Positions 50,101 to 63,748 of a DNA stretch of 64,000 nt are shown here, in pieces. The stretch comes from Aphrophora alni (Eukaryota; Arthropoda; Insecta; Hemiptera; Aphrophoridae), in assembly GCA_963513935.1 (NCBI GenBank), contig OY740773.1, forward strand, positions 95,961,291 through 96,025,290. The letters run 5' to 3'. The stretch's first letter is position 1. Every line of letters begins with the position of its first letter. The notes below the pieces were generated by a model, which did no database searches, was not told the DNA's origin, and saw only the letters and a list, made by a program, of their open reading frames with translations. The position numbers were made by a program, and so were the translations under genes.

Positions 50101-51655
50101 TGAACAAATTAACTGAACAAATTTATTGAACATTTTCTAGACTGCCAATAACAAATTTCTATCACCATAATATTACATCTAAATAAAGCCTTAACAAATG
50201 TACAATATTATCATTATCATTATTTATTTACTTAAATTGTACAAAATTGTCCCTCTTCCCTTATTTGTTTTAATGAGTTTATATTTTAACCTTATAAAGT
50301 AATGAAATAAAACCCAGTATATGACTTCGTTTGATAATATTGTATTAACCAATTGAGATCTGATTTACATTAATAAAAGTTTAAAATTACTTACATTACA
50401 CTCCACCCTTTCTTCACACTTTCACTAAACACTTTATTTTGATTTTATTTATTTCAAATTTTCACAACACTTCACTGGTGTAGATTTTAGTTGATATTAT
50501 TTTGTTATTTTATTATAGTAGGTTAAATACGGACTGAGTTTCTTATTGAATTTTTTTACTTGTTCCCCCTCTGAGGATTTTTTTTTTACTACCTATTTTT
50601 CACGCGTTGTTCTCCCCTCTTCTTTTTTTGAATCCCTCGTGTTTCTTTCTCATTGGTTAATTTTTAATTTTTGTCGTTCTCATTGATTTTCCTAATTTGC
50701 AATCTTTCACACGTAGAACACTTGTTCAATGCTTAATTTGCTATTTGTAAAGTTCACTGCCTCTGCTTCTGTTAGGTGAAATTCGAGATGCCTTGCGCGT
50801 GTTGTCTCACATCCTGTTTCTGTATTTAAGTTGGTGTTTCGAATTAATTATATTTTTAATAAATTATATATAATAAATTTATAATAAATGTTGTAATATT
50901 GGTGTTCACCAATCTCTCTATTACAATAAAAACATTCCAATTACATGATGGCGTTATATTAAACAGTTTTTTGCACTGTTTAGGATTTCATAATCAGAAA
51001 GTTATTTGTTATTAACATTTGCAGATTCGTTTTATGCATTTAATTTTAAGAAACGCAATATCTGTCTTTTAAACGATAAAATTAATGTTAATTTCATTTC
51101 ATTACATTAGAATGGGGGAAAATATGGCATCAAAATTTCTATACTACGTTATTTGTCTTAATGGCGTTAGAATTTTTTTCTTTTTTTAAGTGCCAAAAAA
51201 GTCTACAATTATTCGCTTGATGAACGATTTAATGAAAGAACTTCCGTAGTATTTCTTTCGTCATAAACAAAACTTTCTGGAAAACGTTCGTTAATTCTTT
51301 TTGTGTTCTCGAAAGCTCTCTTAGCAAACCGAAATGACCTGCACGTTTTTTCTTAGCAACAGCAAAAAAGAGGTTACACCTGAACGTTATGAAGCTAGTT
51401 TTTAAGTTACGAACCGATTTAAACTACCTTGTAATGATGAGTGCTGAAATAATTATACGAATAACTGAAATTTCAAAAATTTAATCTAAATAGTTCGAAA
51501 AGCTAAAATGTAAAAAAAATATGAGTATAAAACTATTTGATTATGTGTTATTTCGAAATAATTTTTCACTGAAATTTTCTTTAATTCATTTCGTTTTCAT
51601 CTCGTAAATTCGAATTTAAATATGTAAAACTGCATATGTTTAATTTTAAATCTAT
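47131..51655. other. AT-rich DNA, no gene seen
   Basis: Composition drops back to very AT-rich immediately after the virus-like block. Only short random frames. Nothing recognised up to the repeat region beginning near 51850. Confidence 0.5.
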
Positions 51656-51656
51656 A

Positions 51657-51956
51657 TTACGATCGTGAAACAATGGTAATGTAACAAAACTTAAGTCGAC
51701 AACTCTGGCAGAATCTCAACGTAGCATTTACATCACTTGTTAAATGTTGTTGCGTAACTTGATTCTTTCCGTCATTTTTAACTTCGACGCAAAATAAATT
51801 GTTCTTGTGTTTCACGATACGAAACATAACCTCTTCCCCGATATTGGTTTTCTTTTCATTTATAAATAACTGACATTGCATACAATAGTTGAATACAGTC
51901 CTGCTTTTGACAAGTTTGCAAACAATGACCTGAATCGAATCATGATTGCAATACAA
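51657..51956 (-). CDS. Unrecognised 99-codon open frame, doubtful
   Basis: A frame of 99 residues with two Cys pairs (YCMQCQL and FCQSCRLKFC) and a mixed hydrophilic middle. I do not recognise it. It overlaps the edge of the degenerate repeat region, and related repeat copies near 53850 and 55830 do not keep the frame. No promoter, splice or neighbour evidence. It is probably a chance frame. Confidence 0.12.
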   Translation of the reverse strand: MYCNHDSIQVIVCKLVKSRTVFNYCMQCQLFINEKKTNIGEEVMFRIVKHKNNLFCVEVKNDGKNQVTQQHLTSDVNATLRFCQSCRLKFCYITIVSRS

Positions 51957-52314
51957 TTTTTCGTCGTTCAGAAAGGGACTGCTTTATCTATATTTTTTTT
52001 ATACACAATATTTAGAGCTAAAGACAAAACTTTTCTTGTAATAGAAATGTTTTATCTAGTCTAACATTTGTTTAATTCATTGTAAATAAAGAATTCTTGT
52101 AAACACAAAATTTATTGTACTTACAAATTACGTGAACTATATCCGTGAATTCAAAATATTTCAAAATTATAGTGTTGCCTATTAATCGCATACATTTGGT
52201 AACTTCAAATAGAGCAAGCTGTATTGCGTATTCCGATTTTTCCCACACTAGCGAATTCTAAATTTGAAATCACAAAATAAGAACCACTCACCCACACATT
52301 TGAAGACTCAATTT

Positions 52315-52375
52315 ATAAGGAATGAGAGTTTTATATATTAGAATATATATATAAGAAAAACTCTCATTCCTTATT
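52315..52375. repeat. Small hairpin
   Basis: ATAAGGAATGAGAGTTTT on one side pairs with AAAACTCTCATTCCTTAT on the other around an AT-rich loop of about 25 bases. Confidence 0.85.
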
Positions 52376-54520
52376 TTAGAGGAATGTAAACTAAAATATA
52401 TAAATTCAGTGCTACTATATAATAAATATATTTTAGATATTTATTGTTCAAAACAACGTTTTCAAAAAGTACTTTTCTTTTACCGGATTCTTAAGTCATA
52501 AAGTAGATTACGGTAACGATCTTATAGTGGTAAATATATTCAGAAAACATGTTTCAGAAACAAAACAGTTTCACGGTGTTAACAATCTCTACAAGTAAAT
52601 GTAATTTACAACTAAGTTCCAAAACAGAATTAGTCACAAGTTTCTTCTTTCCTTTAAAAACTAATGAAAATCTGTGAGAGGAAGTTAAAACGCTTGTGCA
52701 AGTGTAAAAGTTTAAATAAAATTACAAAAGTTAGAGTTAATTCTGTTAACTGGTAAAAAGTATCTCAAGACATTCATTATTCTTGTCTGGTAAAATATAA
52801 TACATTTTCAACACATTTGCTGCAATATTATTAATACGGCTGATTAACAGTATACTATATAGTTATTTTATAATGTAGTATTATTTATTTCGTGAATCAA
52901 GTTTTTAAATATGTATTTATTTAAAGTAATAATGTTTGTTTCGATTATTATAGTTAAACTGTTAGTTAGTTATAATACAAGCATTTATAAGAAGCACGCA
53001 AGCATTTATCTTGTAAATAATTTACGAATAGCCAAACGTTTATGTTATAATACGATTCAGTAAACTAAATACGGAATTAAAACTTGGAAATTAACTGTGT
53101 AGCGAAGAAATAAATACATATTTAATTGTTATATCTAATTAACTGAATATTTAAATCGTTCATTCATGAATATTTTAAATAAAAATGTATTCAAATATGT
53201 TATCAAATTCTTATGTCGTAAATGTATTTATAGTGTATTACGTAAAGGTATTTGTTAGGGTTCTTAATTTACTCGTCTCAGTAGTTGTTGTCAATACAGT
53301 CCACTGTCAGCTGATAGAGTTTTAACCCAAGTTAAGGGAATACTATTACTATTGATCCCATAAACCCTGCAAGATAAAGTTTATCAACGGAAAATGAACT
53401 ATAGTTGGAAACTTTCAGTCAACATATTTCTAAGTCATGAATATGTGAAATGTAGCCTTCATAAAATCGTGTATAATATTCCTAATTTTTGTAGCACATA
53501 TTCTTGTATACTAGATCTCTCTTGTTGAGAAAAAAATGTTACCCCACAATATTGATTTTCATATAGAGCAAAAGCGTGTAAACTGTTTTTTTTTTCCCCA
53601 ATTACATATAGGGAGATGCTGAATGAGAGAAAAATGTTATTATGTCAGTTTTACCAATAGATTTCTTTATCACCACAACAAAGCCTATGACTACAACAAA
53701 AACCATCAAACATCGTTTGTTGTGTATAACTAGAAGAAACAAAATGTGTTTTTCTTTATTTTACGACCTAAAAAATGTTGTCCTTTTATGATATGACACT
53801 TTACTTGTAACCTCGGTTACAAACCTTAGACTATGAATACAATAGTTGGCTGTAATAAACCTCAGCTTTCTGCTTGTCACAAGTTTACAAACAATAAACT
53901 GAAACGAAGAAAGGTTTTTATATATTTTTTTATGTCAAAAAATAACAGCTTTGTCTCTGCGCATATCGCGTACTTTCGCCTGTCATGAGAAAAACTCATC
54001 TTAATTTCAATATTATTTAAATCCAAAATTACGGTATACTTATAAAGTTGTTTAAGTTAACTTCACCGAATTTTATTAAATAAAATTGTAAAAATTACTC
54101 TACAAGAGCCGAGAAAGAAGATAGAAAACGCAGGTAGTACAATCGATTTATCTAAAATACAGTTAATTTAGTTCAGCTTAGGTTAAATTAGGTCAAGTTA
54201 GACTATGTTATGTTAGGTTACATTTAATATGCATTTAATGTATATCCCTTTATCTACAATACAGTTAATTTGCCGCTGTGTTTTAAACTATTGTCGTAGG
54301 CGTATTGGAGTAAATGGTGGCATTTTAAACATTTATATGTTTAAGGTACAGAACGAAGTAAGAGTCATGTACCCGTTTGTTTTATTTGATACAAACTGTG
54401 ATATAAATTGTGTATTTGTTCAAACTGTGTATTAATATTTTAGACACTCTGTATTTACAAAACACACGTAGGCTAAAACACTATGGTCCAAACTTTCTTG
54501 AGAAGTAGGCTATATTTATT

Positions 54521-54723
54521 ATACACTCTAATATCCTAAAGTTTTCTCTTTCCTTAGAAAACTAATGCAAGTTTATGAAGGAAATTTCAAACTCTAACCT
54601 AAGTACAGAAGTTTAGATAAAATACACTCTAGTTTCCTAAAGTTTTCTCTTTCCTTAGAAAACTAATGCAAATTTAAGAAGGAAATTTCAAACTCTAACC
54701 TAAGTACGGAAGTTTAGATAAAA
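54521..54723 (+). repeat. 101-bp tandem duplication
   Basis: 54521-54621 and 54622-54723 are about 93-95% identical, sharing TTCTCTTTCCTTAGAAAACT and CAAACTCTAACCTAAGTAC. It is a local, younger duplication inside the degenerate repeat region. Confidence 0.92.
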
Positions 54724-55137
54724 TTATAAAATTTTCAGCAAATTATGTTGGAAATGTCTAAATACTTTCTTCCTTTAAAATAGGTATTAAACTTTAAACA
54801 CGCTTCCAACAGTATATTAAATACAAACTGATTTGTTAAAAATGTTAAGTCTTTGTTTCTTTGGATAGTGAAACCTACATCTAAGTATACAATCTAAATA
54901 TATATACTTTAATAATTATAAAATATAAAGCCCAAACTATAAATTTTCGCTTAACTTTATTTACATAAATAATTTAAGTAATCATTAATTCATAGTTCAA
55001 ACTAAATGGAGTTTATATTGTACTGATATTTTGAGTTTATATTGTACTGATAATTTAACAGAGTTTTAACAGTCAGTTAAACTTTATTAACAATTTTATT
55101 AATATGTGTTACCTTGGACTGTTTCAATGATATACTA

Positions 55138-55484
55138 TAAATACCTTGATTATGTTATCTTCAGTCCTTTATGTAGACGTAGCTACAGCAAGGTTGGCTA
55201 CATAACACATGACTCAAACACTGATCACTTTAAAATAATCTGAATAATACTCTTCGTCATTGAAATTAAGAAATGTTTTTAGCGACTTTGTGTTTAATCT
55301 ATATTTAGTCCTCTATTGTTCACAATATAGGAATAACGATAATCTGCCCACAGACAATTTCTAATTTAAATGACGAAGAGATTTACTCAGATTATTTCAA
55401 AGTGATCAGTGTTTGTGTCATTTGTTATATACTTATGTGTTAGTGTTGTAGCTACGTCTACAGACAATCTAATCAAGGTATTTA
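55138..55484. mobile_element. Foldback/MITE-like element
   Basis: 347 bp with arms of about 130 bp: TAAATACCTTGATTA, TGTAGACGTAGCTACA, AACACTGATCACTTT and TCTTCGTCATT recur inverted as AAAGTGATCAGTGTT, TGTAGCTACGTCTACA and TAATCAAGGTATTTA, around a loop of about 90 bp. No transposase. No clear target duplication. Confidence 0.78.
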
Positions 55485-56400
55485 TGGTGTTATAAAAGTT
55501 AGCTGTGCATACATTTCACAAAGTTAAAACTGTTACATTTTTTAAACACTGACTTCGTAAAACATATATTTATTGTTCATACTAAAACATGTGTATATGG
55601 TAGTATTTTTTGTCTACTAAATAACATATATTTTCTAGAGTATCATATTTGACTGACATTTATATGTTTTTTCTTTTTATTTCAAGTAAAACTGGCAGCG
55701 TAAACAAGTTATGCGTAATTAATTTTTATTATTTTCAAGTCGTAAACAACTTGGTTTTAACACTTTTATGTATGACCCTTAGCTTGTCATGTCGGTTATA
55801 AACTTGATACTATGAATACAATACTTGACTATTGTAATAACCAACAAGTATTTTTATTTTGTATTAATTACATAACAGCTTTGTCATTGCAACTTTAAAC
55901 AGTTTCAACCGTAATGAAACACCTGTCTTTAAATTAATTTTTTTAAATTCTAAAGTTACTAAAATTGTTTTAATGTTTGAGTGTTTGTAGCTGAATTTCA
56001 CAAAGTAAAATATTACAGTTGAAATAAGTTAATCACACAAGTAATGGAAATCGTAATCGTACACAAGCTACATACTAGTTAAACCCGTTCGTATAAACAC
56101 AAATTAAATTACTATGTCCCTTTAAAGTACGCCCAAAGAATAATTTCCTTTGCAAGTGTATTAATAATGACTGAAGTACCAAAACAACAGAAATCGCTAT
56201 TTACTTTCTTTGGAGAACTAACGAAAATTCGTAAAGGAAAATTTAAACACTTGAAACATTGCAAAGTACAAATCTTTAAATAAGATTACAATATTTTTAG
56301 TAAATTCTGTTAATTGAATAATTATGAAACGTTTCAACACTTTCTTCCATTAAACGGAGTAGATAAATTTTAATTATGTTGATGCAGTGTATTAAATACA

Positions 56401-59400
56401 TACTGATTTATAGTGTACAGTAAGATATGAAAATAGTGTTGATACAAGTATTAATGTATATGACGCAGTCTCCACTTTCGTGAGTCAGCTTTATTGGGTA
56501 TCGGAGCTATAGATATATGAAAAGCTGCTACTCACGCGTTTTTATATACGTCGTGGTGAGACGTGTAAAATTCCCAGTTCTACAATTTTCTACTACATTT
56601 CAAGAACCAAAAATTAAATGTATAAATATTTCCACGTTATTTATTATAATTTGGCTGTTTTACATTGCAGACGAAATTACAGTCTGTTTTTATATCTTTA
56701 ATTTCTTGTCTTTGAAAGAATCTGTTTAATTTATTCCAATTAGCATACATCAAAAGGAAGAAAATATTTAGAGGGTGTTTAATTTATTAATAATTTTAAT
56801 GGAGCCTATTTAAATTTAATGTTTGTGAGATAGAAAAACAGGTAGGAAAAGCTTGTCACATTCTTCGTAAGTTTCTGTTCGGGCTTTTAATTAAGTTTTC
56901 GTTCGAAATTGTCTCTAATAATATTATTCGACCTCGTGTCTGTAATTATCAACTCGTAGTGTAATTTGTAGTGAGTTTGGTGAATTACAGTCTTCAGACA
57001 AAACATTATATAATACATACAATTAATCATGAATGTATGATTAAATAAGCAGCCTTATTTATTTTACTGTTAGTTATAAATCTATGCATTAAGTACGTAT
57101 TATTATTATTTTGTTTTTTGTTTTTTACACTTTAAATTAATTTTAAATTTAACATTGTTGAATAAGGATTTGTAAAATTATAAATACTATTTTGTTACCT
57201 GTCTGTGGTACGTCTCACTAATCCAATGTTACTTATGTCAGGATTGCAGTTCAGGCTACTTGGGATACGATAGACACAATATTCTCGTCAAAAATGATAA
57301 AATTTATGAAAATTGTTTCATTACATCTGTGTTAAAACTCTGACATGTTTAGTATTAACAAACATTTTTTTCTGTTCCAGGTAATAAATCAGCTCACTCT
57401 CATTCTACTGTCTCAGTAAGTCAAACGTACAATCATTGTTCTTGTTACATTAAAGTTTAAGCAATATGTAGGGAATATAATAGTGGGAAGGACACATATT
57501 TTATGCTAAGTAAGATGAGGTAATTATTGTTAAAAATGCAATAATTTAAATTCGATAAAAGAATCTTGGTTTAATATGGCAGTTACAAATTTACAACACC
57601 GATAATCAAATTCTATATGACAAATTACTTTCCTTTTTATAAAAGATGTAATTTAAATTCGAACATATGACGTAAAAAAGTTACCTTAAACAATTATAAC
57701 TGTATATTAATTTTATTGTAACTAATTACATTTCTGCCAGTCAACTTTGTTTGCAGTTGATTGCGCTACAATATATTTACTGAACATATTATAAAATACA
57801 CAAACAGATTATTCTGGAACTTGCCTGCTGACACTTCACAATCAAGAGAATAACTTAAAAAATCAATAATATTCCATCTATTCAAACAATTTGATTGAAT
57901 CCATTGTGGAACTATAATCTATTTATTGAAATTGTAAATCTACATCCAACGTTTTCGAGCACGAATAAGACTCATTGAATTTAATCTGATTTTTTTTTTC
58001 GTTGTCATACATAGTGATTTGTACTCATAATTATGCAATTTTTAAATCATTGTAAAACAAACTATGGATGTTTTATTTTGTATAAGTTACGAATGTGCTT
58101 ACTATTTAAAATAGTTGTAGTTTCTAGGCTAAAAAAAATCATGCTTTTTATGCCGAGAAAATACAAAGTATTTTTATATATTAGCAATGGGTATTAGGAG
58201 TTGGACATGTTCGTGTGCCCGAGTTCGATTTAGTTCTTTGTGAAATGGGTTCGATGTGAATAACAAATTTGTGAAATTATAAATTAAACACTACCACAGA
58301 TGTTTACGTTTTTAGTATTAACTCTTTCTGGCTGGAATAGTGTTCACTTAATATAGCGTAGAATCATCAGAAAAGGAATTTGTTTTTAAAAATGTATCGG
58401 ATGAAGTCAGGGTGAGTGCTATCCCAGTATCAGTCTTTTCATTGCTTCACTAACCCAACGTTCGCAATTACTACATGGCAGGAAAATCTTTACAACAACT
58501 GACACCACATAATCAAAGTACATATTAAAATTTATAGTTTGTTTTAATTAATTACAAGCCGTGAATAAAATTATAAGTACTTTGTTGTTTTTAAAGTAAA
58601 CGTATTTTGTCATTTTCATGATTTAAACACTATTACTCAATCCTTAACCTCCACCAGGTTATTTATAAATGTTCAAATTAAACATTTGTAATATCACTGT
58701 AAATAAATTCTGATTTGGTTGTTTAATTATTAATAAATATTAAAATGTAATTTTGCAAAATATATCTATAACACTTCCAAAATAAGCGGATATTTTGTTA
58801 TTTGAAGTAGAAAATAGTTACAGATTATACCTACACTACCCTTGTCACGATATTAATATGTGTTTAGATTTATGAACCATATATGGATACAGTCTTTCGG
58901 AACTTTGCGAACTTACGGTACAGTAATGGTACTTATAAAACTCGCTATGTATACATTCTTGTTAGGAATGTAGCAGACAGAGCATGAGATTCGTTACCAT
59001 TCTTCGATATCGTTTTATTAGAATATATTGACGAGATATATATTATTAATAACTAATCTCTAACAGTTTACAATATACAAATTAAATAAATCAATTTTAA
59101 ATTTATAAACTTGAAGCCCAACACCCAAAACCGAGTGTCTAATAAATACTCAATAAGTAAAGATTTAATAATTCTTTAAAGTTATGTTAAAAAAATTATC
59201 TCAGTATAGCAGTTGACTTATATAAAATTATAATGTGTCGTATATGTGTTTTAACGATATTATTTGTTTAACATTATTTTGTCTAAATTATTCAACTACA
59301 AAATGTTGGAAATGAGTAGTCTTGGGTTTCAAAAGTTCTGTAGTCCGTAACTTCTGCCTTGCTATTTTTTCATCCACTAAATTAAAAGGGATTAAATCTG

Positions 59401-60129
59401 TAATTGAATCTAAACAAAATTTACCTCAAATCTAATAATAGTTGGGTGATGGAAGGGGATACGAAACGGGTGAATTAAATACAAAATTGATGATGAGTTG
59501 TGTTTCTTATGTTAAGAAAAGTTCTCTCGTTCGCAGTTTCTAGTTTGTTGTTATGGCATATTTTGAAAGAGTTGTTCAAGTTACTTTTTTTTCATTAATT
59601 AACAACCTAAAATTCAACAATTGAACAATCATTGTTAGGAAACTTGACTGATTTAATTATTTTATTTTCTAACATTATAAAAAATTTTAATATCCCCGTA
59701 AGAATTTTTTTAGTTTCTTGGAACAATGTTCATAAATAATTGAACTATGGTTTTAACGTTAAGTTTCAGCGCGAAACCGTACTGTCATAAGCGTGAACAA
59801 ATGTTTCAAGAATCTGTTACTGGGAAAAATTATGCTTAAATAAACATTAAATTTAAGATGATAAGGGGGTAAATAAAACACTAATTTACTATATCGTAAA
59901 GTGAGTTACGAGGTTATAATCACAATAAATTATAAATTGGTTATCTTCCTTTAAAAAAATAAAATAGAAGAAGGAACCTTGAAAAATTGGTTAAATTTAA
60001 ATTTTACTAAAGTCTGTTCAATTAGAAGTAAAATCTAAAAGTTAATCAATTAAATCGAAAAGGACGATTATAAATTTGCATATTTCTTCAGGTATTGTGG
60101 ACCTATTTCGTATAAAAAAATTATATGAT
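56401..60129. other. AT-rich DNA, no gene seen
   Basis: Only short random frames. About 58850-59040 resembles 22370-22570 at a diverged level. No recognisable gene or element ends. Confidence 0.48.
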
Positions 60130-60815
60130 TTTTTACTGCGAGCAATATAATTAATGAACAGTTCTAATTATATCTGTCACTTATGTCTGCTGATTTTCGT
60201 AGCTGAAGTAAAGGTTGTAAAATAATCTAATTATTGTCTTTTACACTTCAGATTAACGTTAACAAAATATGATTAAATGTGTCTGGCTTGTTACGTTTAA
60301 AGCCTTCTTGATTCCCCAAAGACATCCTTCCTTCACTTAGTAAATATCTCTCCTTTTCCAAACGCCTGTGTTCTTCATATAAGATTGGGATTCGTAATTG
60401 AGTTGTAAATTTCATAATTTTACAGAAGTTCAAGATTGGATTGTATTCAAAATTTTAGATTTCAACCTTTAAAGTTATTAGATAATGATGGATTGTTCAT
60501 AGTTTAATGATAGAGTACCATAATTTGTGTATTAAAAACGATGGGACGAGGGTATCATTAGCTAGTGTTAAAACAGAGCACAAAAGTGAAATCACCAACA
60601 CTAGGGATAAGTTGGATTCTGAATCTTAAATGTGTAACAAAAAATATATATATAATAATAAAAAAAAATCATGCCAAAGACTGCTCAGCACTAATTTAGG
60701 CTTGATTTATCTTCTTAGTCTATGTATATAGTTTCAGTTTTCATCAACATTAGGCTATGTTGGTGTTTTTCATTTTTAACCTCTGTGTTAACACTTGATA
60801 TCGAGAGTTGATTTA
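60130..60815 (+). repeat. Dispersed repeat, family 2 long form, copy 4
   Basis: Direct match to 37530-38225 over its whole length, and its first third also matches 31595 and 33320. The 61-codon minus-strand frame at 60248-60433 is not conserved in the other copies. Confidence 0.7.
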
Positions 60816-61525
60816 TAGCTCGAAACTCGAAAACTCCCAATAACTAGTAAGGTCATTTACAAGGTAGTATGCAACGTACCTTTGGTTTGGTTGTTTGATA
60901 TTAAACAGCCGTTTCTATACCGGGAATCACGAAATGAAATCAATTAATCACGACAATCGATTGCGATGAGACAAGGAATGATCTACAAATAAAAATATCT
61001 TCTTTATATAGATATAAAATACACAACTGGATTTTTGAAGCTGTATTAATTAATTAACAAGTGGAGTACTTACTTTATTACAAATCCTTTAAATTTTTTT
61101 TTATTTTCTATTTCCCTATTTTCATAATTTTACTACAGTTAAATCTTTCACAGCTAAATGTAGGCATTCACTTAATACAAGTATGTATATCGGGGTAGAC
61201 TTACAATAAAGAAGAAACAAAAGCAGAATGAAATGTATTATTTTTTTGCGCGTGTGCGTGTTTTTCCTGTGTAATGTCAATTAATTTAATTGTATTTGTA
61301 TTAACTGACAATGTCATGAAGTTGAAACGTGTTTAATTAAACAATTAGAAATAATCCTAACGGGCCCTACAAATGTATTTATAAAGTTATTAATGTGTTT
61401 AAGCTATCCCGATGTGTTTTACACCCGATATACAAACTATATATGTAATAATGTTTTAACATTTGCTTTGCATCGATATTTTAAAATCTATTTGGAGCAG
61501 AATGTTATTCAAATATACAACAATA

Positions 61526-61570
<45 letters not shown>

Positions 61571-62745
61571 ACATATTATATATAAAAATGCACAGTAATA
61601 TTCAGTCCAATGTAATCGTTCATCTCTGTTTATTGAACAGAGAGCACTAGTCCGGAACCTCTTCTTTGTCCCAGTTCCTTTGTTCATGGTCATAAAGTAC
61701 AGCAGTAGATGCTCTACAGAACCATTATTACAAATTTATAAAATTAAAAAATACTATAACTAGTCTAAAATTATTTACCAATGTTAAAAAATATAAACTG
61801 TTTAAATATTCTAATAGGTTAATGAATGAAATATTGGCGTTTAACATTTAAAAAAATTGTCGCCATTGATTATTAATAAATTTCAATAATTTTAGTAATA
61901 AAAGTATAATAAATGTAATATTTTTTGAAATAATTTAAGTATTATTATTTAAACTGGTTTTAAATTCCAAGTTTATAATTGGTTACAATTGTTTTACCTT
62001 CTTCAAAAGGAAAATAATTATAAATCATGTTTGAGAAACCTCGAAAGGAACATGTTATTATTTAAAAAATAATTATTTGAAGAATTATCTTTTCAATGCA
62101 ATGAAAATATAGAATTTTACTTTCAGTATTGTTTTAAATATAGTAAAATTTCATTGCTATGGTTTGAATTCAATGAACCATAGCTAGGAGTATAATCATA
62201 TTAATCATTGTCAAAGAATTTCGAATTATGTCCACATATTCAATTTTATACTTCAATTACGTCAGTTTAAAAAAAACAAACTCTTAGTGCAATTTTTTTT
62301 ACATATTTATTATTATTATTTTTTGTAAAATATTTGAAGTTTCGATTTTAGCAATACAAAAATATAATAACGAAAACTAAAAATGCATCTCATAATTATT
62401 ATGAGGCAGATTATCTTAGAGGAAACTAGTTCTGGAACGATTTTTTTACCACTGTACAGAGATATTCAATTTCGATTAATTGAAAATAGGTTTATAGTTT
62501 GAAACTTGCCCACTATGATAGTTTTAATCCATACGGTTTGATTTGTGATGAAAAAGCAGGTTGTCCAAATGAAATCTTGTTTTATCTGTTTTAAAAATAA
62601 AGGATGTGTATTTATATGAAAAAAGTTACTATGTATTAGTATAAATTTAGGGTACATAACTATCTGTATTATTACTTTGCTTTCATTTATCACTCTCTAA
62701 TCATATTTCGTTTAGTCTTCGGAATTCAAAGTATGCGCACTTATT
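60816..62745. other. AT-rich DNA with one TA microsatellite
   Basis: TA runs at about 61529-61580, otherwise no supported feature. Frames at 61393 and 62466 are judged random. Confidence 0.5.
61529..61580 (+). repeat. (TA)n microsatellite, interrupted
   Basis: Two TA runs separated by TTA and ACATA interruptions. Confidence 0.93.
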
Positions 62746-62749
62746 AAAA

Positions 62750-63512
62750 GATTTATTTTTTTATTATTTTTTATTTTAATTTATAATTTAATTTAATTTA
62801 TTTTCCATTCCTTTTATTACATTTAAATAAACAAAACATGATTTAGATTCAGAAAAAGACATTAAGATAAAAAATAAAGCTTTCCTTAACAACAAACCTC
62901 AACAAAACAAAATAAATTGACATATATGACATAATAATACATTACTTTAAATTAAAATACACAACAGGAAAGAAAAACCAAAACAATATTACTTCTAAAT
63001 CCTAAACATAAACAAAGATAAACCATTTAAGATAAACAAAAAATATACGGAATGGAATAAAGCAGCCTCCATGGGTCTACCCGTTTTGAGGCTGCATATC
63101 TCAAGTAAAAATAGAAAAAAAAGAAGAAATAACAGAATTCAAGAGACCATTGGGAGAAGTTAAACTGTTAATAAATTTAAATTTAATTTAATATTCATTA
63201 CAAATATTATAATTGGTTAAGTAATAATTTGTTCTATGATAATTAATTATGAACATCTATTTGGATCTAATACATAAATATAAAGTGGTAAAAACTTAAA
63301 ACTACGTAACATACAAACACTCACATACCATAATAGTCCATACATATTCTCACTAATACCAATATATACACATCTCTATCTCAAAGTTTAACATGATAAA
63401 AATAAATACAAAAATAAACAAAATTATTAAGAGAAAAAAACACTTCCACACCCCTATCACATCTCTTACACTCATCCACTCATCAAAACAAAATTAGAAT
63501 GGTAATGCATTC
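62750..63512 (-). other. Probable 3' untranslated end of a LINE
   Basis: Lies directly downstream, on the minus strand, of the LINE C-terminal frame. It contains a GCAGCCTC/GAGGCTGC stem with the loop text CATGGGTCTACCCGTTTT (63063-63097), a layout I associate with LINE 3' ends. The minus-strand 3' limit is not clear. Sequence near 62755-62815 is AT-simple. Confidence 0.4.
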
Positions 63513-63704
63513 CTATATCACAACCTCCAACAGACCTTCCATGCTCAAAAGCCAGCTTTTCAAAAGAATTAGATATTTGTTTAGATTTGTGCAGGCTTTA
63601 ATATTTTCTGGAAGTTGGTTATATATTCTAGGTGCGACTACAGAGTAAAATTTTGAATAGATTGTCAATTTTGCTCTGGGTACAAAAACTTTGCTCCCAG
63701 ACAA
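63513..63704 (-). pseudogene. C-terminal fragment of a non-LTR retrotransposon reverse transcriptase
   Basis: A 63-residue frame reads KVFVPRAKLTIYSKFYSVV, APRIYNQLPENIKAC and LLKSWLLSMEGLLEV. The order of a VPRA/TxYSxFYS block, AP-x-IYN-x-LP and a Trp-containing helix is the usual C-terminal tail of jockey/CR1-type LINE proteins, downstream of the reverse transcriptase palm. The rest of the protein is missing. A TA microsatellite (63709-63745) abuts the 5' side, so the copy is truncated there. Such LINEs are usually 5'-truncated on insertion. Confidence 0.65.

Positions 63705-63708
<4 letters not shown>

Positions 63709-63745
<37 letters not shown>
63709..63745 (+). repeat. (TA)n microsatellite and adjoining palindromic TA-rich tract
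   Basis: A TA run of about 37 bases, followed to about 63815 by TA-rich palindromes such as TTATTTCTATATATATAGAAATAA at 63747-63770. Confidence 0.93.

Positions 63746-63748
<3 letters not shown>

Larger units (their letters stand above)
51850..56400 (+). repeat. Degenerate tandem-like repeat region, period about 1.9-2.0 kb
   Basis: Landmarks recur in order. A TGAATACAATAGTTGG-like block occurs near 51885, 53836 and 55816. A CTTTCCTTxxAAAACTAATGxAAAT-like block occurs near 52652, 54552, 54650 and 56209. A GTTTAxATAAxATTAxAA block follows each of these. Copies are strongly diverged and differ by indels. No coding frame is shared. Confidence 0.5.

Noticed and set aside
54165..54225. Interstitial telomere-like repeat (TTAGG type) from several TTAGGT words
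   Set aside because: The words are irregular, few and mixed with other sequence, with no tandem array.
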